This document shows, piece after piece, positions 30,250 to 38,511 of a stretch of DNA of 64,000 nt. The notes under the pieces are model-generated. The model was not told where the DNA came from and did not search any database. It saw only the letters and a list, made by a program, of their open reading frames with translations. Each line of letters opens with the position of its first letter. The first letter of the stretch is position 1. This DNA comes from Thiorhodovibrio litoralis (GTDB lineage: Bacteria > Pseudomonadota > Gammaproteobacteria > Chromatiales > Chromatiaceae): NCBI RefSeq assembly GCF_033954455.1, contig NZ_CP121473.1, forward strand, positions 1,302,001 to 1,366,000, given 5' to 3'. A program made the translations under genes and the position numbers.

Positions 30250-32797
30250 CGGGTTTCAATACGGGCACGCCGGCCCTGCCGCTGGCCCAGGCCTTGCCTG
30301 AGTGTGTCCCCGTCCCTTCGTCGGGTGAGGAAACGCCTGCGGCTTGGTGGTCGAGCCATTTGATCAACGGCGAATCATGCACGGGCCATTGCCCCTTGAG
30401 CTGATTGGTCGGTGCCGTACCCGCGAACGTCAAATAGCCGTACTTGCCGTAATGAGGCAGCTTGCGCGCCAGCCCGGCAATGGCTGAGGGATTGTCCGCG
30501 GCCAGCCATCCGAGCACTTGCGTCTGTCCCGCTGAGGTTTCCATGCGGCGCGTCAGGACCGGGCTTTGGTCTTGATGGACTTCACCGCCAAGGCTGACGG
30601 CTGCCCGTTTCGGATCAATGCGGAAATCCAACGCCTCGGCACTGAAAGCCGGCAGGAAACCATTCTCCCAGCCAAGCAGCCACACAGGCCCGGTGGGGAG
30701 TTCGCGCAGCTCGCTGTCTTCCACCACAGACCACTGAGTCTGGCCCTGTTGCCAGGCGCCCGCCAGTTGCCGATAGGCTTCGCGCAGCTCAGGCGCGGCG
30801 CGCGCGGGCAAAACGATGGTGCCGCGCGGCGCGCCAAAAAGCGTGCTCAGGCTGACCGGAGTCTCGCCGGGCTCTAGCCAGCGAAAGGTGTCGAATAGCG
30901 GGTCGATCGCCAGACGCAGCGGGGGCTGGTCGAGGGTGAAGGCGAAATCCCGCTTACGGGTGCCGGCGAAATCAAGCCACTGCTCCTGAGGGTTCCCCTG
31001 GGCGTCGTGAACAACGATGGGAACCCGCAGCGGAAAGGGTGCCTCGGGTTGAATCTGGCGCAGGAGCCCGGTCACCTTATAATGCCCGTCTTGCGCCGGG
31101 CCAGAGCGGACATCCTCCAGGCTGAGGCGCACCGCGCCGGGGCGTTGCACCCAGGCGGTAAAGAAATCATCCAGGTCCTGATCGCTGACCTGTTCAAAAG
31201 CCTGTTGCAGTTCGCTCCAGCGCGCGTGCCGGAAGCGATTGTCGGCATAGAACCGCCGCAGCCCAGCGAGGAACAATTCGTCGCCTAGGCGCTGGCGCAG
31301 CATGTGGTAGACCATCAGGGACTTGCCATAGCCAATGGCCTGGGTTGCCTGGCTGTGGCGGGCGCGAAACTCACTCAGCGGGATGTCGCTCTCGCTGCGA
31401 ACATAATCAGCGTAGGCCTTGAGCTGGTCATGGCGGTAGGCCGCGCCCTCCCCGGCGAGCGCCTTGTTCAGGTGATCAGCCAGATAGGCGGTCAGGCCTT
31501 CGCTCCAGTTGCCGCTGTCCCAGTCGACGAAGACGCCATTGCCCCACCAGTTGTGCAGAATCTCGTGCGGGTAGGAGCTGTGGAGAATAAACGGCAAGCG
31601 CAAAACCTGCGAGCCGAGCAGGGTGAAGGACGGCATTCCATAGCCGGTCTCCCAGAAGTTCTCGACCAGCGCGAACTTAGCGTAGGGATAGTCGCCGATC
31701 AGCGCGCTGTAGCGGGCAAGGTACTCCTGCGTGGCCGCTATGTAGCGGTGGGCGAGGTCGTCATCCGCCTCCCGCAGCCAGGCTTGGATGTCCACGCCAG
31801 CGACCTGCTGGCGGTAAAGCCGGAAAGGCGCGGCGATCAGATAGATTTCGTCTTGGGGATGGGACTCTTGCCAGCGGACCTGGATAGGCGCCTTTTGCGC
31901 GTCTTGCGGTTTGCTGCGATGCTCGCCTTGAAGCTCAGAGCTCAACGTCTGTTGCAGCGGCTGTTTTGGAGCGATTGGCGTGGCCGCCTGGTCCCTGGTC
32001 TGGCCAATTATCGGTGTCGGTGCCGGTGCCGGTGTCGGTGCCAGTGCGGGTTCAGGTCCGGGTCCGGGTCCGGCTCCCTGGGAGACCGCAAGCCAGCCCT
32101 CGGGCAGGCTAACATCAAGGGTGAAGGTCTCCATGCTGTCCTCCACACGCGGGTACCAGCCGGTGAAACCCGTGAGAAAAACACCATCCCCGCCGATGGT
32201 GCCGATGGATTGCTGGCGCGTGCGCCCCATCCCCTCGGTTCGCTCTTGCAGCGCGAGGAGGATGCGCCCGTGATAGTCCAGAGTGACTTCGGCGGACGGG
32301 CTGGGTTGCTCGATACGGTACAAACTCAGATGGCCCTGGGCTCCGATGCGACTTAGTCGCCCGGCACTCACGAGCTTGGGATGCAAGTCGCGATGTAACG
32401 CGAACGTCACCGCGCGCGCGGGCTCAGGCAGCGTCAGTCTGTCGTTGGCGATGATCTCGCCGCGGTTGGGAATCAGCTCGACCACCAGTGCATGTGCAAC
32501 CGCTGGGACAGGCGCGATCTCTGATGCGGAATCTGTCGCGCTGGCAGCGCCCTCGGGAGGCGGTAGTTGGACAAGTGCGGGGGCAGGGGATTCGCCCGCC
32601 ATCGCCGGGTTTGCTGCGATGGCGCAGGCAGCCAGAGCCAACACGGGGAGCAGCGCCGCCAAAGCGGCAATGCGGGGCCTGCGGGAGGCTGCGGGTATGC
32701 GGCGGAGCCTGGAGTCCGGGAAAAGCAAGCCGAGCTGGCACTGGGACATGATTGCGACGAGGAGCGATTGGGTGGGTGATTTGCTTGTCTTCTGCAC
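30197..32797 (-). CDS. M1-type zinc metallopeptidase, secreted, with extra C-terminal domain
   Basis: Zinc peptidase of the M1 (gluzincin) clan. The motif HEILHNWWGN with the third ligand in NWSEGLTAYLADH (Glu 18 residues on) is intact. A hydrophobic signal-like segment occurs near residues 42-67, pointing to periplasmic or outer-surface location. The usual GAMEN exopeptidase loop is replaced by ETGYGMPSFTLLG, so the specificity is uncertain. A Pro/Gly/Ala linker (around 250-310) is encoded by hexanucleotide repeats at 32011-32077. The last ~200 residues form a domain I do not recognise. Start GTG/ATG 32797 or the inner Met at 32749. The 3' end overlaps the response-regulator gene tail to tail by 53 bases. 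Confidence 0.85.
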   Translation of the reverse strand: MQKTSKSPTQSLLVAIMSQCQLGLLFPDSRLRRIPAASRRPRIAALAALLPVLALAACAIAANPAMAGESPAPALVQLPPPEGAASATDSASEIAPVPAVAHALVVELIPNRGEIIANDRLTLPEPARAVTFALHRDLHPKLVSAGRLSRIGAQGHLSLYRIEQPSPSAEVTLDYHGRILLALQERTEGMGRTRQQSIGTIGGDGVFLTGFTGWYPRVEDSMETFTLDVSLPEGWLAVSQGAGPGPGPEPALAPTPAPAPTPIIGQTRDQAATPIAPKQPLQQTLSSELQGEHRSKPQDAQKAPIQVRWQESHPQDEIYLIAAPFRLYRQQVAGVDIQAWLREADDDLAHRYIAATQEYLARYSALIGDYPYAKFALVENFWETGYGMPSFTLLGSQVLRLPFILHSSYPHEILHNWWGNGVFVDWDSGNWSEGLTAYLADHLNKALAGEGAAYRHDQLKAYADYVRSESDIPLSEFRARHSQATQAIGYGKSLMVYHMLRQRLGDELFLAGLRRFYADNRFRHARWSELQQAFEQVSDQDLDDFFTAWVQRPGAVRLSLEDVRSGPAQDGHYKVTGLLRQIQPEAPFPLRVPIVVHDAQGNPQEQWLDFAGTRKRDFAFTLDQPPLRLAIDPLFDTFRWLEPGETPVSLSTLFGAPRGTIVLPARAAPELREAYRQLAGAWQQGQTQWSVVEDSELRELPTGPVWLLGWENGFLPAFSAEALDFRIDPKRAAVSLGGEVHQDQSPVLTRRMETSAGQTQVLGWLAADNPSAIAGLARKLPHYGKYGYLTFAGTAPTNQLKGQWPVHDSPLIKWLDHQAAGVSSPDEGTGTHSGKAWASGRAGVPVLKPVKRHSLLMHSPSARQAP
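32011..32077. repeat. Hexanucleotide repeat tract inside the M1 peptidase gene
   Basis: Runs of GGTGTC/GGTGCC units followed by GGTCCG units make up about eleven 6-bp copies in frame. On the minus strand they encode alternating Gly-Pro and Ala-Pro residues of a linker. A tract of this kind can change length by slippage without a frameshift. Confidence 0.75.
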
Positions 32798-32841
32798 AGA
32801 TAAGGGTTGTGCGCGGGACTCTGCAACCTGATGTTGCGAAG

Positions 32842-34083
32842 ATGTCCATTAAAGGTCGAGCAGGCATTGCTTGCGGAGGGGTCGGTCTCGTGCTTAATTG
32901 CTCTTGTTTTTTCTGTGCTTGGCGCCAGTCCTTCGCACTCGGCAGCCTTTTGATGTGTCTGCCGCTGGTCGGCTTTGGTGCGCAAGCGCCATTGCCCGCG
33001 GAGACTGACGAGGGCATGGCGGATCGGGTGGCCGCCGGTACCCAGGTGCTGGATGTGGCCAGCCTGGTTGACCTTGAAGCGCTGATCGCGCGGATCGCGG
33101 CTAAAGACGCGATCTTTGTCGGTGAGACCCACGACAGCTATGCCGATCATCTCACTCAGCTCGCGATCATCCAGCGACTGCAGGCGCGCGGTAAGACGCT
33201 GGCGATTGGCATGGAGTTCTTCCAGCAGCCGTTCCAGGCGGTGCTCGATGCCTATGTCGCGGGCGGCATCAGCGAGGAAGAGATGCTCGAGCAGACTGAG
33301 TATTTCGAGCGCTGGCGCTTCGACTACCGGCTCTACCGGCCGATTCTGCGCTTCGCGCGCGAGCACCGCATCCCGCTGATTGCCCTCAATGTGCCTCGGG
33401 AGCTGACCGAAAAGGTCGGCGACAAGGGCCTTGGGGCGCTGTCGCCGGAAGAGCGCGCGCGTTTGCCGGCGCAGCTCGACGATTCAGACCCTGCTTATCG
33501 CGAGCGCGTCAAGGCCGTTTACGATCAGCATCCACACGGACCAGATAGCGATTTTGAGCGGTTTCTTGCTGTCCAGCTGCTGTGGGACGAAGGCATGGCG
33601 GAGCAGGCGGCGGATTACCTGGCCGAGCATCCAGGCACCACGCTGGTGGTGCTGGCCGGATCGGGTCATGTCGAATACGGCCAGGGCATTCCGCAACGGC
33701 TCGAGCGGCGTCGAGAGGTCGAGACAGTCACCATTCTAAATGGCGCCCATCACGCATTCGCGCCCGGGCGCGCGGATTATCTGTTGTTTCCGCAAAAGGT
33801 GGAGCTTCCCGAGCGCGGTTTGCTCGGCGTGATGCTCGATACCGAATCCGAGGGCGAAGGACTGGGCATCCAGGGTTTTTCAGATGAAAGCGGCGCCAAG
33901 AAGGTCGGGTTGCAGGAGGGGGACCGTCTGGTGCGCATCGGCGAGCGCGCCATTGAGGACTATGCCGATGTGCGCATCGCCATGATCGACGCAGCGCCTG
34001 GTGACCGGCTGGAGGTGGAGGCACTGCGCCCAGGGCTGATCGGCGCGCCCGAGCGCCTGACGGTGCAGGTGGAACTCAATTGA
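32842..34083 (+). CDS. ChaN-family protein with C-terminal PDZ domain
   Basis: ChaN-type (haem-regulated iron-regulated lipoprotein family) domain at about residues 75-300: FVGETHDSYADHLTQLAIIQRL, GMEFFQQPFQAVLDAYVAG, LVVLAGSGHVEYGQGIPQRL. A PDZ domain follows (about 320-410: LGIQGFSDESGAKKVGLQEGDRLVRIGERAIEDYADV). The N-terminal hydrophobic segment (about 14-45) suggests export. No clear lipobox Cys was identified, though Cys residues occur there. The start at ATG 32842 is preferred because the frame upstream runs antisense over the M1 peptidase gene start. The 4-base TTGA overlap with the next gene suggests coupling. Confidence 0.85.
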   Translation: MSIKGRAGIACGGVGLVLNCSCFFCAWRQSFALGSLLMCLPLVGFGAQAPLPAETDEGMADRVAAGTQVLDVASLVDLEALIARIAAKDAIFVGETHDSYADHLTQLAIIQRLQARGKTLAIGMEFFQQPFQAVLDAYVAGGISEEEMLEQTEYFERWRFDYRLYRPILRFAREHRIPLIALNVPRELTEKVGDKGLGALSPEERARLPAQLDDSDPAYRERVKAVYDQHPHGPDSDFERFLAVQLLWDEGMAEQAADYLAEHPGTTLVVLAGSGHVEYGQGIPQRLERRREVETVTILNGAHHAFAPGRADYLLFPQKVELPERGLLGVMLDTESEGEGLGIQGFSDESGAKKVGLQEGDRLVRIGERAIEDYADVRIAMIDAAPGDRLEVEALRPGLIGAPERLTVQVELN

Positions 34084-35414
34084 GAACTCAATCGAGCACT
34101 GGCCCTGAGCTGCTGGCGCCGGCTGGCACCCTGCGCAATCTCGATTATGCACTCGCCTATGGCGCCGACGCGGTCTACGCCGGCATTCCGCGCTACAGCC
34201 TGCGGGTGCGCAATAACGATTTTTCCGGCAAGAATCTGATCATCGGCATCCGCGCCGCCCATGGGCTGGGACGGCGCTTCTATCTGGCCGTGAACCTGAT
34301 GCCGCATGGCGCCAAATTGCGTACCTTTCTCGATGACTTGCGCCCGATTTTGACCCCAGATGACCCTGCAGACAGGCCCGATGCGCTCATCATGTCCGAT
34401 CCCGGTTTGATCGATCTAGTGCGCACGCACTGGCCGGATATGCCCATCCATCTGTCGGTGCAAGCCAACACCACCAATGCAGCCGCCGTGCGCTTCTGGC
34501 AGCACCAGGGGCTCACGCGCGTGATCCTGTCGCGAGAGCTGTCGCTTGAGGAAATTGCCGAGATTCGCGAGCAGTGCCCGGACATGGAGCTCGAGGTCTT
34601 CATCCATGGCGCGCTTTGCATTGCATACTCAGGGCGCTGCCTGTTGTCAGGGTATTTCAATCACCGCGACGCCAACCAGGGCAGCTGCACCAATGCGTGC
34701 CGCTGGGAGTACCGACTCGGCGAGCTCGTCCCGGGCGCCGCGAGCGAGAATACAGCGCAGCAGAGCACTGATCCGACTTTCGTGTTGGAAGAAGCCCAAC
34801 GTCCCGGCGAGTCGTTGCCGATCTTCGAAGATGAGAACGGCACTTACATCCTCAATGCCAAGGATCTGCGCGCGGTCGAGCATGTGGCCGCGCTGGTCGC
34901 GATGGGGATCGACAGTCTCAAGATAGAAGGGCGGACCAAATCGCATTACTACAACGCCCGCGCCACCCAGGTGTATCGCCAGGCCATCGACGCGGCCAAG
35001 ACCGGCGCGCCCTTCGAACGGCGCTGGCTGGAGGAGCTTGAGGGGCTTGCCAACCGTGGTTATACCTCGGGCTTTTATCGGCGCCATGCTCCGGAGGCGT
35101 TGCAGAACTATGACCACGGCGTCTCCCGCAACCAGCGCGCCATCTTTGTCGGCGATGTGATGGGCCATGACCCAGCCTCCGACCTGGCGGAGGTGGAGGT
35201 GCGCAATCGATTTGCCCGCGGCGACCAGCTGGAGTTGCTGACTCCTGCCGGTAACCGTCGGTTTCGCTGTGAGGGGCTGACTGACCTGCACGGCAAGCCG
35301 CTCGATGTTGCCCCCGGCTCCGGTTGGACGGTGCGCCTCGCGCTACCCGAGATCGCTAACGGGAAAAGTCAGTTTGGCTTGCTGACGCGGCTGTTGGATG
35401 CCGAACCCGCATGA
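34080..35414 (+). CDS. trhP: U32-family tRNA hydroxylation protein (TrhP/YegQ)
   Basis: U32 'peptidase-like' protein. The E. coli counterpart YegQ/TrhP (453 residues) takes part in 5-hydroxyuridine formation at the tRNA wobble base. It has 444 residues. The U32 signature with conserved Cys is seen: ELEVFIHGALCIAYSGRCLLSGY and ANQGSCTNACRWEY. N-terminal ELLAPAGTLRNLDYALAYGADAVYAG and IKIEGRTKSHYY-type (LKIEGRTKSHYYN) segments also match. The start is TTG at 34080, overlapping the ChaN-PDZ stop by 4 bases and beginning right at the conserved N-terminus. Confidence 0.93.
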   Translation: MRTQSSTGPELLAPAGTLRNLDYALAYGADAVYAGIPRYSLRVRNNDFSGKNLIIGIRAAHGLGRRFYLAVNLMPHGAKLRTFLDDLRPILTPDDPADRPDALIMSDPGLIDLVRTHWPDMPIHLSVQANTTNAAAVRFWQHQGLTRVILSRELSLEEIAEIREQCPDMELEVFIHGALCIAYSGRCLLSGYFNHRDANQGSCTNACRWEYRLGELVPGAASENTAQQSTDPTFVLEEAQRPGESLPIFEDENGTYILNAKDLRAVEHVAALVAMGIDSLKIEGRTKSHYYNARATQVYRQAIDAAKTGAPFERRWLEELEGLANRGYTSGFYRRHAPEALQNYDHGVSRNQRAIFVGDVMGHDPASDLAEVEVRNRFARGDQLELLTPAGNRRFRCEGLTDLHGKPLDVAPGSGWTVRLALPEIANGKSQFGLLTRLLDAEPA

Positions 35415-35511
35415 GTTTCCGCTGCGAACGGGGGGCGGTGTCCTCTGCGCCCGCAGCTCTGGCTGTGGCATAATTCCAGCCCTGTTTTTATCGGTTTCCG
35501 CGATTGAAAAG

Positions 35512-35560
35512 CCCCCGCGCCCGTCACCCGACCCGAAACCCAAAGCGCATTTGTGATGAC
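35512..35560 (+). repeat. Dispersed intergenic repeat, copy D
   Basis: CCCCCGCGCCCGTCACCCG then ACCCGAAACCCAAAG and CGCATTTGTGATGAC, following the same order of core, A-rich spacer and CATTTGYGATG tail as the other three copies. It lies in the 150-base gap ahead of ubiA, ending six bases before its start codon, so it overlaps the ubiA leader. Confidence 0.65.
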
Positions 35561-35565
35561 TATAG

Positions 35566-36471
35566 ATGTCTGTGCCTGACGCCAAGTTTGCTGATCCGCA
35601 TGATTTCCGCCTGCGCGAGCGGCTGCGTGCCTATTTCGAACTGGTGCGCCTACACCGTCCAATCGGTATCTTTCTGCTCATGTGGCCGGCGCTCTGGGCG
35701 CTCTGGATTGCCGGTGACGGGCAGCCGCCTTGGGGCGTGGTGGCGATTTTCGTGCTGGGCGTGGTGCTGATGCGCTCGGCCGGCTGCGCCATCAACGACT
35801 ATGCCGATCGCGACTTCGACGGCCATGTGATGCGCACCCGGGCGCGGCCGCTGGCGGCCGGCGCCATCGGCCCGAGCGAGGCGCTGGGGGTCTTTCTGGT
35901 GCTCTGCCTGCTGGCGTTCGCCCTGGTGCTGATGCTCAACTGGCAGACGGTGGCGCTGTCCTTCGTGGCCCTGGGGCTGGCGGTCATCTACCCCTTTATG
36001 AAGCGCTATACGCATCTGCCGCAGGTGTTTCTCGGTGCGGCCTTTGGGTGGGCGGTGCCCATGGCCTTCATGGCCATTAACGGAAGTATCCCCGGCTTTG
36101 CCTGGCTGATTTTTGTCGCCGCCGTGGTCTGGGCGCTGATATACGACACCCAGTACGCGATGGTCGATCGCGAAGACGACCTCAAGATCGGCATCAAATC
36201 CACAGCGATTCTGTTCGGCCGTTACGATCTCCTAGTGGTCGGGCTGCTGCAGCTGGTGATGCTCGCGATTCTGCTCGCGGTCGGGCTGGCCGCCGGGCTC
36301 GGATCCGCGTATTTCGCGGGGCTGGCGGTCGCCGCAGCACTGGCTGTCTACCAGCAATGGCTGATTCGCGGGCGCGAGCCCAAGCGCTGCTTTCAGGCGT
36401 TTTTGAACAACAACTACTACGGCATGGCCGTGTTTGCCGGTGTGGCGATCGATTATTTATTGATGTACTGA
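35566..36471 (+). CDS. ubiA: 4-hydroxybenzoate polyprenyltransferase
   Basis: Membrane prenyltransferase of ubiquinone synthesis. It has 301 residues (E. coli 290). The first Asp-rich motif is NDYADRDFDGHVMRTRARPLAAG and the second is YDTQYAMVDREDDLKIGIKSTAILFG, both complete for Mg-diphosphate binding. About eight hydrophobic helices are visible. The start at ATG 35566 matches the family N-terminal region (YFELVRLHRPIGIFLLMWPALWALW). No ubiC lies nearby. Confidence 0.96.
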   Translation: MSVPDAKFADPHDFRLRERLRAYFELVRLHRPIGIFLLMWPALWALWIAGDGQPPWGVVAIFVLGVVLMRSAGCAINDYADRDFDGHVMRTRARPLAAGAIGPSEALGVFLVLCLLAFALVLMLNWQTVALSFVALGLAVIYPFMKRYTHLPQVFLGAAFGWAVPMAFMAINGSIPGFAWLIFVAAVVWALIYDTQYAMVDREDDLKIGIKSTAILFGRYDLLVVGLLQLVMLAILLAVGLAAGLGSAYFAGLAVAAALAVYQQWLIRGREPKRCFQAFLNNNYYGMAVFAGVAIDYLLMY

Positions 36472-36527
36472 GCGCAAACAAATTCTTGGGTGTGAGACAA
36501 CCATCTATCTTGAAGAGGAAACCGCTG

Positions 36528-37214
36528 ATGTCCCTGATCCGTCAACCTCTGCTGCTGTTGATACTGATCTTTGCCGCCTCGGGTGTGGCACTAGCGAGCG
36601 ACATCAATTCTGACGACATTAATCCTGGCGACATCGACGAGGGCATCGACTACCGCCTGGTCGAGCATCCCCAGCGGGTCGAGTCGGCTGGCGATGATGC
36701 CTCACCCGGCAAGCAGGACGAGGTCGAAGTGGTGGAATTTTTCTGGTACGGCTGCCCGCATTGCTACCACCTCGAGCCCGAACTCAAGGAATGGCTGGCA
36801 CGTCAGCCCGAGCAGGTGCACTTTCGCCGCATGCCGGCGGCCAATTCGGCGCGCTGGGTCAACCATGCCAAGGCCTTTTTTGCCGCCGAGCAGATCGGCG
36901 CGCTCGAGCAATTGCACGAGCCGCTGTTCAAAGCGCTGCAAGAGGAACGCCGGCCTCTGTTCAGCGACGAGGAGCTGATCGCCTTTGCCGCCGAGCAGGG
37001 CGTCGACGAGGACGCCTTCCGCGCCGCCTATGAGTCCTTTCCGGTCGATATGCAGGTGCGTAAATCGGCCGATCTCGCGACCCGCTACGGCATTACCGGC
37101 GTGCCCGCGCTGGTGGTAAATGGCGCCTATGTGACTAGTCCGACCCAGACGGGAAGCCGCGCGCGTACCTTCGAGGTAATTGATGCGCTGATCGCGCGCG
37201 AAATGCAAGACTAA
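36528..37214 (+). CDS. dsbA: Thiol:disulfide interchange protein DsbA
   Basis: Periplasmic oxidase that introduces disulfides. The ATG at 36528 follows GAAGAGGAAACC and begins a clean signal peptide (SLIRQPLLLLILIFAASGVALAS). It has 228 residues. The thioredoxin fold has the active site FFWYGCPHCYHLEPEL (CPHC) and the cis-Pro loop TRYGITGVPALVVNGAY. An Asp/Asn-rich stretch of ~30 residues after the signal peptide is extra relative to E. coli DsbA and probably flexible. Confidence 0.95.
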   Translation: MSLIRQPLLLLILIFAASGVALASDINSDDINPGDIDEGIDYRLVEHPQRVESAGDDASPGKQDEVEVVEFFWYGCPHCYHLEPELKEWLARQPEQVHFRRMPAANSARWVNHAKAFFAAEQIGALEQLHEPLFKALQEERRPLFSDEELIAFAAEQGVDEDAFRAAYESFPVDMQVRKSADLATRYGITGVPALVVNGAYVTSPTQTGSRARTFEVIDALIAREMQD

Positions 37215-37268
37215 CCGCTTGAAGCTAATGCCGGGTCGCCACGGCGAACACCTGGCATTGAGCGCTTT

Positions 37269-38303
37269 TTACACCTCGGGCGGGAATCCGTAAGCGGGTG
37301 GCTGCAGCTCAACTGGAGTGCCGGTGTCGGCAAGGGTGAGATCGGCGTGTTCGACCGCGGCGATTTCCGCTACCGCCAGCAGCTCGCAGCGACCGGCGGC
37401 GTTTTGCTGGGCAGCAACTACTGTGCCCGCTCCTTGGCTGGACTGGCTGCTGGCGGAATCAAGCCGACTGCCGGGGGCAGGGGGCTGCGCGAGCGCCACC
37501 TCGCCGACGTACATGCGTCGCTTCAGCTTCCCCAGATATTGCATGCGCGCGACAACCTCCTGACCGGTGTAGCAGCCCTTGTGGAAGCTGACGCCGTCGA
37601 TCAGATGCAAATTGATCATTTGCGGCACGAACAGCTCCCTGGTGGCCGGGTCGATGGTCGGGATGCCGGCGCGAATGTCCTGCAGCGCCCAGAGATCATC
37701 GGCGGCGCGAGCGGCGCCGGCAGTCTGAGCTTCGCGCCACAGGCTTTCGGCGGCGGATGGCGGGCCGACGAACAGCCAGCGCGGCAGCGGGCCGGCAATG
37801 CGGATCAGTGCCGTATCGCTGCGGCGGACGACCCCGTTGTCGCTGTCTGGCAGGCTGCCGAAGCGCTCTGTCAACACTGCAGCCATGCATTCGCCGACCA
37901 GACCCAGGCAGACGAGCTCGTCGCTGCGATCGCTAAGGCTGACCTGCGCGCGCAGCACAAACATCTTCAGCCGTGGCAGCAGGGTGGCGATTTGCTCGCG
38001 CGGCAGGATCAGCCGATACCCGTCGCCCTCGCGCAGGACGCGAAAGTTGGCCAGCATGCGGCCCTTGGCATTGCAGTGGCTGCTCAGCTGAGCATGCGAA
38101 TCGGAGAGCTCGCGTAGGTCGTTACTGAGCTGTCCCTGTAGAAAGTCGGTCGCCTCCGCGCCATGGATGTCGATTGCGCCAAGTTCGCCAAGCGCGCAGA
38201 GCGCGCACTCGGCCTCAGCCGGCATGTCGGGGAATGTCACTTTGGAAGTGGCGCCGACGGTGCCGCCGAAATCCGCGAGGAAACTTTGCCAGTGGTCGTT
38301 CAT
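37269..38303 (-). CDS. ygfZ: YgfZ/GcvT-like folate-binding protein
   Basis: Folate-dependent protein that assists iron-sulfur cluster enzymes. The family signature K-G-C-Y-x-G-Q-E is seen as SFHKGCYTGQEVVARMQYLGKLKRRMY. The N-terminal segment LCALGELGAIDIHGAEATDFLQGQLSNDLREL is typical. Starting at ATG 38303 gives 344 residues (E. coli 326). Upstream in-frame codons are Lys/Arg-rich and not family-like. It converges on dsbA across a 54-base gap. Confidence 0.93.
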   Translation of the reverse strand: MNDHWQSFLADFGGTVGATSKVTFPDMPAEAECALCALGELGAIDIHGAEATDFLQGQLSNDLRELSDSHAQLSSHCNAKGRMLANFRVLREGDGYRLILPREQIATLLPRLKMFVLRAQVSLSDRSDELVCLGLVGECMAAVLTERFGSLPDSDNGVVRRSDTALIRIAGPLPRWLFVGPPSAAESLWREAQTAGAARAADDLWALQDIRAGIPTIDPATRELFVPQMINLHLIDGVSFHKGCYTGQEVVARMQYLGKLKRRMYVGEVALAQPPAPGSRLDSASSQSSQGAGTVVAAQQNAAGRCELLAVAEIAAVEHADLTLADTGTPVELQPPAYGFPPEV

Positions 38304-38511
38304 GGGTGCATGCCTGTTTGTCTGCCTGCTGCGTTTGTCGGGTACGGTTTTTGGTTTTGAGCCGGTTTCTACCTTCGCCATTTGCGCGAAAGATGACTGC
38401 GATAGGCTGGCTGGGGTAGGGTGAGCAGCTCAAGCCGGTGGCGGTCGCATATACCTGCGCCTTCCGCCGGGCGGCGCCTCATTTTGCTATTGTCTGGGAG
38501 ATAGCTTCATC

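Noticed and set aside
31304-32356. 350-residue plus-strand ORF inside the M1 peptidase gene
   Set aside because: It is antisense to the zinc-motif region and reads Ala/Gly/Arg-rich low-complexity residues.
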